Part shown: in pieces, positions 1 through 5,445 of the stretch
How positions within the stretch are numbered: the first letter of the stretch is position 1
Layout: the number at the start of each line of letters is the position of its first letter
Notes under the pieces: model-generated
Databases searched by the model: none
Told to the model about the DNA's origin: nothing
The model's input: the letters and a program-made list of their open reading frames with translations, nothing else
Assembly: GCA_016199025.1 (NCBI GenBank)
Contig: JACQHM010000119.1
Span: forward strand, 1 to 7,625
Length of the DNA: 7,625 nt
Source: Candidatus Methylomirabilota bacterium
Lineage (GTDB): Bacteria > Methylomirabilota > Methylomirabilia > Methylomirabilales > JACQHM01
Direction: 5' to 3'
Made by a program: the position numbers and the translations under genes

Positions 1-289
1 ATCCTGTACGGAGGAGACGAAGGGCCCGCTCCATCGCCGACGTATCGACCCACACCGGCTGGGCCTTCACGCCGAGCCGACCGGCGAGCACCTCCGCCAC
101 CTCTACGTCGAGACCCGGCGGGCCGCTTTCTTCCGCCGTCGAGAGGGGCAGATTGTCCAGATCGGTGCAGGCCTTCAGGAGCTTGGCCCGCTGGATGCGG
201 GTGAGGCTCTCATCCTCGGCGGCACGGCCCATGGCCGGTACGAGGAGGATGAAGAAAAGACCTACGAAAAGCCACCAGAAACCCCTCAT
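1..289 (-). CDS. MoxJ/XoxJ-like periplasmic binding protein, N-terminal part (cut by window edge)
   Basis: Partial gene: 96 codons are visible from an ATG at 289 and the frame runs off the left edge. Residues 1-24 form a signal peptide (short basic start, a Trp/Phe/Leu-rich core, then Gly-Arg-Ala-Ala), so the product is exported. The mature part begins with a CTDLDNLPLS motif at Cys41, followed by a GLDVEVAEVLAGRLG stretch. This is the start of the extracellular solute-binding fold (SBP family 3) and matches the Cys-x-Asp-x-x-Asn-Leu-Pro signature of quinoprotein-dehydrogenase-associated binding proteins. Those proteins (MoxJ, XoxJ) are thought to help mature or activate the dehydrogenase rather than feed an ABC importer. 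The ATG shares four bases (ATGA) with the stop of the cytochrome c gene, so the two are probably translationally coupled. The assignment rests on the N-terminus plus the neighbours; an ordinary amino-acid-type binding protein is the alternative. Confidence 0.83.
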   Translation of the reverse strand, partial: MRGFWWLFVGLFFILLVPAMGRAAEDESLTRIQRAKLLKACTDLDNLPLSTAEESGPPGLDVEVAEVLAGRLGVKAQPVWVDTSAMERALRLLRTG

Positions 290-696
290 CGCGGCTTTCC
301 CGCACGGCTCCTGATGAAGGTCACGAGCTTCCACAACTCCTCATCCGTCAGGACACTGCCGAACTCCCGCATCCTTGTCCCCGGCACGCCGTCGTGGATC
401 GTGCGGAAGATCTCCTGATCGCTTCCTCCGTGCGCCCACACCTCATCCGTGAGGTCGGGGCCCTGCCCCCCTTTGGCGTCGTAGCCGTGACAGGGGCCGC
501 AGAACGACTTGAAGAGGCGCTCCCCCTGGCGAGCCGCCTGGGCGTCTCCTGCAAAGGGGTTGGTCCCAGATGAGGGAGCGTCTGCCTGGGCATGCACAGG
601 CAGGCGCTCCCCCAAGACTACTACAAGGACAATCAGCAGGCTACTCCAAAGGCACAACGTTCCCCTAGTCGGGTAACCCGAAGACCACAATGGCAT
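286..696 (-). CDS. Small class I cytochrome c, XoxG-like electron acceptor
   Basis: A 136-residue exported c-type cytochrome. A hydrophobic segment at residues 14-28, ending near an HAQA cleavage site, is the signal peptide. Haem attaches at CGPCH (residues 66-70), and Met109 in GTRMREF is the likely sixth iron ligand. The C-terminal helix LTDEELWKLVTFIRS is typical of the cytochrome c/CBB3 fold. It lies directly behind the PQQ dehydrogenase and before the MoxJ-like gene, so its likely job is to take electrons from reduced PQQ and pass them to the respiratory chain. It is shorter than the usual XoxG or cytochrome cL. The start is uncertain: the ATG at 696 overlaps the end of the dehydrogenase gene by 32 bases and has only a weak ribosome site, but it supplies Arg11 ahead of the hydrophobic core. 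A TTG at 657 would avoid the overlap but leaves no positive charge in the signal peptide. Confidence 0.92.
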   Translation of the reverse strand: MPLWSSGYPTRGTLCLWSSLLIVLVVVLGERLPVHAQADAPSSGTNPFAGDAQAARQGERLFKSFCGPCHGYDAKGGQGPDLTDEVWAHGGSDQEIFRTIHDGVPGTRMREFGSVLTDEELWKLVTFIRSRAGKPR

Positions 697-2350
697 CGCC
701 CTTGGTAAAGTCCTTCATCTCGGGCCAGGCCGAGGGCAGGTCGGCCATCGCCGTCCCACCACCCCAGCCGGATGGCACCGCGATGTATTGCTTGCCATCC
801 ACCAGGTAACTGATCGGTGAGGCCCGGTGGCCGGCACCGGTATTGATGCTCCAAAGCTCCTTACCGGTCCTGGCGTCTAACGCGACGAAGGTCCCGTCTG
901 GATCGCCATAGAAGACCAGGTCCCCCGCCGTCGCCAGGACCGAGGACATCTGCGGGTATTTGGTGTCGTTCCGCCACACGGTCTTCCCGGTCTTCACGTC
1001 GATGGCCGAGATGAAGCCGGGCGGGCCCTCGCCGGGGAGCATCTTGTACTCACCGCCGAGATAGAAGAGCCCCTTCTTTGGCTCCTGCTTCTGGGAGATG
1101 GCGATCATTGGCGCGTCCATCCCTGGGACGAAGATGAGCCCCAGCTTGGGGTTGTAGGCGGCATGGTTCCAGTTCTTGCCGCCGACCAGGCTCGGCCAGA
1201 TCGTCGCCCCCTCAGGCGTCGGCACCACGTCGGGGATCGGCTTGAAGTCGGTGGTCAGCCCCTTCGTCCAGTTGATCTTCTTCACGTATTGGGTGGCGTA
1301 GAGGGGCTTTCCCGTCACCCGGTCGAAGGCGTAGACGTACCCGTTCTTGTGGACCTGCACCACCGCCTTCACCGCTTTGCCGCCGATGGTCGTGTTAACC
1401 AGGATCGGCTCGTTCATCGAGTCAAAGTCCCAGACATCATGAGGGATATGCTGGAAGTACCACTTGAGCTTCCCGGTGTCGGCGTCTAAGGCCGCCAGGG
1501 ACGTCGTGTAGAGGTTATCGCCGGGCCGGACATCGCCGTAGAAGAAGGGGGCCGGGTTGCCGATCCCCCAGTAGATCAGGTTGGTCTCAGGATCGTAGGT
1601 CCCCGGCAGCCAGGTGGAACCACCCCCGTATTGCCACGAGTCGCCGCCCCAGGTCTCATTCCCGGGCTCCCCCGGGCCTGGGATCGTGTAAAAGCGCCAG
1701 ACCCGCTTCCCGGTCTCGGCGTCGTAGGCGTCAAGGAAACAGCGAACCGGGAACTCAGCCCCGGCGATCCCGGCGATCACCAGGTTCTTCACCAGGATCG
1801 GCGGCGAGGTGTTGGAGAAGCCGTCGGCAAAATCGACGATCTGCGTCTTCCAGAGCTGCTGGCCGGTCTTGGCGTCGAAGGCCACCAGGTGGGCATCCAA
1901 GCTCAGGTAGTAGACCTTGCCGTGGCCGACGACAACGCCGCGGTTCAAGGTGCCGCAGCAGAGGGGGACATTCGAGGCGTTCTCATAGGTCGTCCGCCAC
2001 TGCATCCGACCCGTCTTGGCATCCAGGGCGAAGATGTCGGTCTTGAAGCCTCCCGTCGTCACGTACATGACACCGTCCACGACGATGGGCGTGACGTTCA
2101 GGCCCTCGTCCACGTTTCCGGTCTGGAAGATCCATTTCAGCGCGAGCGACTTCACGTTCCTGGTGGTGATCTGGTCCAGTGGGCTGAACCGGGTCCCGGC
2201 CAGGTCATGGTGGTACATCGGCCACTCGTGCGTCTTCTTCTCCAGCTCGGCAACCGACTGGGCGCCAGCCGGGGCTTTCGCAAACAGACAGAGTGCAAAG
2301 AGCCCAAACACCAGAACCATCCCTCTCTGCCATCTCGTGAGCTGTTTCAT
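665..2350 (-). CDS. Lanthanide-type PQQ-dependent alcohol dehydrogenase (XoxF/PedH-like, methanol/ethanol family)
   Basis: A 561-residue periplasmic quinoprotein oxidising a primary alcohol to aldehyde with PQQ. Residues 1-30 are a signal peptide ending AGA. The mature protein is an eight-bladed propeller with repeated Asp-x-x-Thr-Gly-x-x-x-Trp blade motifs (e.g. 107-118, 156-167, 207-218, 286-297, 489-500). The adjacent-cysteine disulphide that lies over PQQ is Cys131-Cys132. Metal ligands expected from the family are Glu199 (GAEF), Asn265 (GIGNPAP) and the catalytic Asp308 in HDVWDFD. Asp310, two residues on, is the extra acidic ligand that marks lanthanide rather than calcium enzymes; calcium MxaF has Ala there. 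The start at 2350 is chosen for its GGGGAGG site six bases upstream; an ATG 27 bases earlier lacks one. It is shorter than typical XoxF (about 600 residues), and its blade sequences look closer to ethanol-type enzymes, so the substrate may be methanol, ethanol or another alcohol. Confidence 0.94.
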   Translation of the reverse strand: MKQLTRWQRGMVLVFGLFALCLFAKAPAGAQSVAELEKKTHEWPMYHHDLAGTRFSPLDQITTRNVKSLALKWIFQTGNVDEGLNVTPIVVDGVMYVTTGGFKTDIFALDAKTGRMQWRTTYENASNVPLCCGTLNRGVVVGHGKVYYLSLDAHLVAFDAKTGQQLWKTQIVDFADGFSNTSPPILVKNLVIAGIAGAEFPVRCFLDAYDAETGKRVWRFYTIPGPGEPGNETWGGDSWQYGGGSTWLPGTYDPETNLIYWGIGNPAPFFYGDVRPGDNLYTTSLAALDADTGKLKWYFQHIPHDVWDFDSMNEPILVNTTIGGKAVKAVVQVHKNGYVYAFDRVTGKPLYATQYVKKINWTKGLTTDFKPIPDVVPTPEGATIWPSLVGGKNWNHAAYNPKLGLIFVPGMDAPMIAISQKQEPKKGLFYLGGEYKMLPGEGPPGFISAIDVKTGKTVWRNDTKYPQMSSVLATAGDLVFYGDPDGTFVALDARTGKELWSINTGAGHRASPISYLVDGKQYIAVPSGWGGGTAMADLPSAWPEMKDFTKGDAIVVFGLPD

Positions 2351-2356
2351 CGGTTT

Positions 2357-2363
2357 CCTCCCC
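2357..2363 (-). promoter_or_regulatory. Ribosome binding site of the PQQ dehydrogenase
   Basis: GGGGAGG on the minus strand, six bases before the ATG at 2350. It decides the start against an in-frame ATG at 2377 that would add nine residues ahead of an otherwise complete signal peptide. Confidence 0.8.
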
Positions 2364-2432
2364 AAGAAAAGAAACACCTTTGTTCTGCCGTCACCGCCTC
2401 TTGATCCTGAACTCGGCGTCCTCTGGGCTTCT

Positions 2433-2477
2433 ATCCTATGCGGGGATCAACGTACCTCAAAACCGGGCCCTCGTCAA
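2433..2477 (-). promoter_or_regulatory. Candidate promoters for the dehydrogenase operon
   Basis: Two overlapping sigma70-like candidates are visible on the minus strand. One is TTGACG (2477 to 2472), 17 bases, then TACGTT (2454 to 2449). The other is TTGAGG (2460 to 2455), 16 bases, then TAGGAT (2438 to 2433). The second has the better -10 box, the first the better -35 box. Either gives a leader of roughly 75-95 bases before the ATG at 2350. Neither is a strong consensus match, and which one is used cannot be told from sequence. Confidence 0.35.
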
Positions 2478-2518
2478 CTCCAATACTAGAGATGGAACGC
2501 TTACGAATGGCCTTGACG
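2472..2518. repeat. Six-base inverted repeat in the divergent control region
   Basis: CGTCAA at 2472-2477 is the exact reverse complement of TTGACG at 2513-2518, with 35 bases between. Each arm reads TTGACG in the direction of the gene it faces, so the arms may be paired -35 boxes of back-to-back promoters or half-sites of a shared operator. The arms do not extend beyond six bases, so chance is possible. Confidence 0.4.
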
Positions 2519-2542
2519 GGATGAGCAGGGGAGGAGTATATA
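2513..2542 (+). promoter_or_regulatory. Promoter of the HpcH/HpaI aldolase gene
   Basis: TTGACG at 2513-2518, an 18-base spacer, and TATATA at 2537-2542 form a good sigma70-type promoter. Transcription would begin near 2549 and leave a leader of about 75 bases. The region upstream is shared with the divergent dehydrogenase operon. Confidence 0.55.
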
Positions 2543-2610
2543 AGGATCGGGCATGTTCGGGAGAAGGCCTATCATACCACAGACCACCGGGACCTATTGG
2601 GGTAAGGAAA

Positions 2611-2616
2611 AGGAGG
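2611..2616 (+). promoter_or_regulatory. Ribosome binding site of the aldolase (selects a GTG start)
   Basis: AGGAGG seven bases before GTG at 2624. The strong site at ideal spacing supports GTG as the start, and the residues that follow align with the start of the HpcH/HpaI fold. Confidence 0.8.
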
Positions 2617-2623
2617 AGAGACA

Positions 2624-3427
2624 GTGAGCGCCATTCGGGAGAATTGGGTGAAGCGGGCCCTTCGGGCCGGCGAGAGGACCTGTGGGGGTTGGCTCCACCT
2701 CTGTAGCCCCATCTCGGCGGAGATCATGGCCCATGCCGGCTTTGATTGGCTCATGGCCGACCTCGAACACTCCCCCTGCGACTACCAAACCCTCATGTCC
2801 CTGTACCAGGCCGCTTCCGCCACCCCGGCCATCCCTCTGGCCCGGGCCCCCTGGAACGACTTCGTGGCGATTAAGCGGATCCTGGACTGCGGCGCCTACG
2901 GGGTGATGATCCCCTGGGTCAATACCAAGGAGCAAGCCGAGGCCGCGGTGGCGGCCTGCAAGTATCCACCGAAGGGGATCAGGGGCATGGCGAACACCAG
3001 GCCAACGGGTTGGAGCCGGCACACCAAGGAATACGTGGCCCGCGCCAACGATGAGGTCATGGTCATCCTTCAAACAGAGACCATGGAAGCGGTAGGAAAT
3101 ATCGACGACATCCTCTCGCTCCCGGACATCGACGTGATCTTCATCGGCCCCGCCGACCTCTCCACCTCGATCGGTCGCCCCTTAGAGGTCGGACACCCGG
3201 AGGTTCAAGAGGCCATCACCACCATCGAGCAGGCCGCCAAGGCGAAGAAGATCGCCCTGGGGACCGTCTCGGGCACCTGGGAGCAGGCCAAGGCCTTCTA
3301 CGACAAGGGCTATCAGTTCGTGAGTCTGGCCTCGGATGCCTACCTGTTGGCCCGACACTCCTCGGAGGCGGTCTTGAACTTCCGGAAGGCCTTCGGCCCC
3401 CCGGCCGGGTTATCGCCTGGGAGGTAG
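2624..3427 (+). CDS. HpcH/HpaI family class II aldolase
   Basis: A 267-residue cytoplasmic TIM-barrel enzyme of the HpcH/HpaI aldolase/citrate lyase family, close in length to E. coli HpaI. Members cleave 4-hydroxy-2-oxo acids to pyruvate (or an analogue) and an aldehyde, using a divalent metal. Visible active-site residues are the general base His49 in ADLEHSP, Arg74 in LARAPWND, Gln150 and metal ligand Glu152 in ILQTE, and metal ligand Asp178 in GPADLS. The YPPKGIRG loop at 114-121 is also conserved, but the substrate loop after it (MANTRPTGWSRHT) differs from the HpaI form, so the natural substrate should not be assumed to be the homoprotocatechuate-pathway compound. The start is the GTG at 2624, preceded by AGGAGG. 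It is a single-gene unit, divergent from the dehydrogenase operon and convergent with the methyltransferase; no other aromatic-degradation genes lie nearby. 4-Hydroxy-2-oxovalerate aldolase or 2-dehydro-3-deoxyglucarate aldolase activity are alternatives within the family. Confidence 0.94.
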   Translation: MSAIRENWVKRALRAGERTCGGWLHLCSPISAEIMAHAGFDWLMADLEHSPCDYQTLMSLYQAASATPAIPLARAPWNDFVAIKRILDCGAYGVMIPWVNTKEQAEAAVAACKYPPKGIRGMANTRPTGWSRHTKEYVARANDEVMVILQTETMEAVGNIDDILSLPDIDVIFIGPADLSTSIGRPLEVGHPEVQEAITTIEQAAKAKKIALGTVSGTWEQAKAFYDKGYQFVSLASDAYLLARHSSEAVLNFRKAFGPPAGLSPGR

Positions 3428-3447
3428 GGGAGTCGCTCTCCCGTTTT
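3428..3447 (+). terminator. Rho-independent terminator after the aldolase gene
   Basis: GGGAG at 3428-3432 pairs with CTCCC at 3438-3442 around a five-base loop, and is followed by G and four T residues at 3444-3447. It starts right after the aldolase stop codon. The stem is short and the T tract modest. On the opposite strand the hairpin lacks a following T run, so it should not stop the convergent methyltransferase transcript. Confidence 0.5.
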
Positions 3448-4488
3448 CTACCTGCAACGGGCCTCAAACTGTGAGCGGCGTGCCACCTTCCTAGCGACCA
3501 ACACCCCTTCCCCTTCGAGGAACGGGATCTGCTCCCGCTTGAAATCCCGTAAGCCTTCCCTCTTCAGCCACCCTTCGACCTCCCCCCAGGAATAGCTTCG
3601 GCCTTCCTTTGTCCAGAGGAGCATGTTTAAGGAGAAAAGGGCCGGCCAAGAGGGATGGCTTCGAGAGTCTTCCAAGAAGTAGTCCCGGATGATCAGGGTC
3701 CCGCCAGGACGGAGGGTCTTCACTAACCGGTGGAGGAGGCGCTGACAGGCTTCGGGACCATTACTGTGAAGGATATGGGAAAGGAGGATCGCATCGTAAT
3801 TGTTCGGGAAGCGAACCCGATGATAGTCCCTCGGCAAGAGCCGGATCCGATCTTCCATCCGGGCCGCCCGGACATACCGGCGGGTGAAGACGAGGGTCCC
3901 CGGGAGATCGAGGACCGTGGCGTGAAGGCTCGGATAGGCTCGACAGAGGACGATGCTGTAGGCCCCCGAGCCCCCTCCCACGTCCAAGAGGTGCGAGCAC
4001 CTGGAAAGATCCAGCATCTCGGCCAGAGTCTTCGCGGTGTGGGCCGCCATGGCCTCCATGGCCGCGATGAATCGCCGGGTCCTGGGGGTGGACTGCACGA
4101 AGAGATCCGGGGCTGGGGCGGGTTTGCCTCGTTTCACGACCCGTGGGAGCAGAGCCCAGGCCGCGAACCGGTCATGATGAATCCGAAGGTAGGGCACAAG
4201 GGTTTGAGGGCCCTCAGAAACCAGGAGGGGTTTAAGTCCCGACGGGAGTTGGAAGCCAGCCCCGACCTTCTCGACGAGGCCAAGAGTGGCAAGGGCATGG
4301 AGGAGGAGGTCCACACCCCTTTGATCCAGGCGAAGGGTCCTGGCGAGCTGTCCAGGAGTTTTGGGGCGATCCTTTAACCCCTCGAACACCCCGAGCTTGA
4401 GGGCGGTGAGGAACCCCTGAGAGGCCCAGTAGCCGGACGCGAGCGCGATCAGGTCCGATGGATGAAAGCTCTTCTCCACGACCCCCAT
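3448..4488 (-). CDS. SAM-dependent O-methyltransferase (COMT / acetylserotonin-methyltransferase type)
   Basis: A 346-residue cytoplasmic methyltransferase. Residues 10-90 form the winged-helix dimerisation domain typical of this family (SQGFLTALKLGVFEGL, then a helix-turn-helix-like stretch). The C-terminal Rossmann domain carries SAM motif I, LLDVGGGSGAYS at 167-178, the ribose-binding acidic residue Asp194 in VLDLP, Asp221 in PRDYHR, and a late LRPGGTLIIRDY strand at 259-270. His241 in HILHSNGPE sits where the catalytic base of plant COMT lies, so methyl transfer to a hydroxyl is likely. The substrate (quinol, carotenoid, phenolic or secondary metabolite) cannot be told. The start at 4488 is chosen because AAGGAGG lies eight bases upstream; an in-frame ATG at 4512 has no ribosome site. 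It is a lone gene, divergent from the TonB-like gene and convergent with the aldolase. Similar enzymes include CrtF, BchU and antibiotic O-methyltransferases. Confidence 0.92.
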   Translation of the reverse strand: MGVVEKSFHPSDLIALASGYWASQGFLTALKLGVFEGLKDRPKTPGQLARTLRLDQRGVDLLLHALATLGLVEKVGAGFQLPSGLKPLLVSEGPQTLVPYLRIHHDRFAAWALLPRVVKRGKPAPAPDLFVQSTPRTRRFIAAMEAMAAHTAKTLAEMLDLSRCSHLLDVGGGSGAYSIVLCRAYPSLHATVLDLPGTLVFTRRYVRAARMEDRIRLLPRDYHRVRFPNNYDAILLSHILHSNGPEACQRLLHRLVKTLRPGGTLIIRDYFLEDSRSHPSWPALFSLNMLLWTKEGRSYSWGEVEGWLKREGLRDFKREQIPFLEGEGVLVARKVARRSQFEARCR

Positions 4489-4496
4489 TCCCTTTT

Positions 4497-4503
4497 CCTC
4501 CTT
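4497..4503 (-). promoter_or_regulatory. Ribosome binding site of the O-methyltransferase
   Basis: AAGGAGG on the minus strand, eight bases before the ATG at 4488. It lies inside the extended frame that would begin at 4512, and so argues for the shorter protein. Confidence 0.8.
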
Positions 4504-4552
4504 GTAGACCATCGTAGACGTTTCTGAAATTCCAACAGAAGCGACAATTTGC

Positions 4553-4581
4553 TTGACATCCTCGCCCTGCTACGGTACAGA
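4553..4581 (+). promoter_or_regulatory. Candidate promoter of the TonB-like gene
   Basis: A perfect TTGACA at 4553-4558 is followed after exactly 17 bases by TACAGA at 4576-4581. The -10 box is a weak match. Transcription would start at about 4588, only a few bases before the ATG at 4591, which would make the message nearly leaderless. Confidence 0.35.
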
Positions 4582-4590
4582 AAGGCTATC

Positions 4591-5430
4591 ATGGCCCGGA
4601 ATACTGGCCCTCGGTCAGCAAAGATGGTCTTCCCGGCCCCTCGGTTGTCTGGCCGCAGCCCTCAGGTAACCTCCAGTCCCTTCCTCAGAGGCCTCAGTTG
4701 GATCAGCAAGGGGGCCTTGCCATTTTTTCAGGCGTTCATCATCACCCTCGTCACCATCGGCATGAGCCTCTTCGCCGTCCTGATCCTGCTCCTGGAACCC
4801 ATGCCTCAAAGGACCAGAGAGGTTCAACAACAGCAGCCCCTCCAACTCCGTTCACCTTCCCTCGCCACCCTCTGGACGTTCGACGCCTGGAGGTCACCTC
4901 CGATGGAGGACCTGCCCCCCGATCGACTACTAGGGGCGGTGCCCTTTGACCAGCTCCGTTCGATGCATCGGTTCCCCCCGCCCACGCCCCTGACCTCTCT
5001 CCCCGAGCCCGGTTCCATGGCCACCTATCTCGATCAGATGCAAGGGAAGATCGCCGACCTCTGGAAGCCTCCCCCCTTAAGGACGCCGAGACAGTTGAGT
5101 GTCGTGGTCACTATCCGTATGGAAGACTCTGGACAGCTCACCTCGGCCACTGTCGCCCGTTCCTCAGGAGACAAGGCCTTCGACGAGTCGGCCCTCCGGG
5201 CGATCCGGCGGGCCCCTCCGTTCCCCCCCCTCCCCATGGACCTGGAGGAACCCCTCCAGGTGGAGCTTCGATTCCACGCCAGTCGGAAGGGACGACCTTT
5301 ACGGACCCAGGCCGCCCAGGAAAATCATGTCTCAAAGGGTGAGTCCGCGGAAATCAACGGGGACAGGATCGAGACCGAGCGTCTCGAAGAGCGGCTGAAC
5401 GTGGCCCCCGAGCACCCGCACCCCTCCTAA
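4591..5430 (+). CDS. TonB/TolA C-terminal domain protein (energy-transducer-like)
   Basis: A 279-residue inner-membrane protein. A 44-residue basic, Ser/Pro-rich N-terminus (cytoplasmic by the usual TonB topology) is followed by one membrane helix at about 45-68. A Gln- and Pro-rich periplasmic linker runs from 70 to 143. A TonB/TolA C-terminal domain follows at about 145-230, with the family marks IADLWKPP, VVTIRMEDSGQL, SSGDKAFDESALRAI and APPFPPLP. TonB proteins pass proton-motive energy to outer-membrane receptors; TolA helps envelope integrity. No exbB, exbD, tolQ or receptor gene is present here, so the partner is unknown. A charged tail of about 49 residues after the domain is unusual, since the domain normally ends these proteins. 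The ATG at 4591 has AAAGG five bases upstream; a TTG at 4549 would add 14 residues but overlaps the likely -35 box, and an ATG at 4624 is also possible. It ends 15 bases from the convergent amidase stop. Confidence 0.85.
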   Translation: MARNTGPRSAKMVFPAPRLSGRSPQVTSSPFLRGLSWISKGALPFFQAFIITLVTIGMSLFAVLILLLEPMPQRTREVQQQQPLQLRSPSLATLWTFDAWRSPPMEDLPPDRLLGAVPFDQLRSMHRFPPPTPLTSLPEPGSMATYLDQMQGKIADLWKPPPLRTPRQLSVVVTIRMEDSGQLTSATVARSSGDKAFDESALRAIRRAPPFPPLPMDLEEPLQVELRFHASRKGRPLRTQAAQENHVSKGESAEINGDRIETERLEERLNVAPEHPHPS

Positions 5431-5445
5431 GATATATTGATACGA

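Noticed and set aside
1631..2404. 257-codon open frame on the plus strand inside the dehydrogenase gene
   Set aside because: It is antisense to a clearly conserved PQQ dehydrogenase, has no recognisable domain and no ribosome site; a shadow frame of G+C-rich coding DNA.
2543..2610. Possible structured leader before the aldolase
   Set aside because: Only three- to four-base stems could be drawn around ACC/GGT pairs; nothing resembling a known riboswitch.
2380..2706. Small open frame across the divergent intergenic region
   Set aside because: It overlaps the aldolase start and both promoters, has no ribosome site, and its composition is unlike the neighbouring proteins.
3730..4377. 215-codon open frame on the plus strand inside the methyltransferase gene
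   Set aside because: It is antisense to conserved SAM-binding motifs and its sequence is Gly/Pro/Glu-rich low-complexity text with no domain; a shadow frame.
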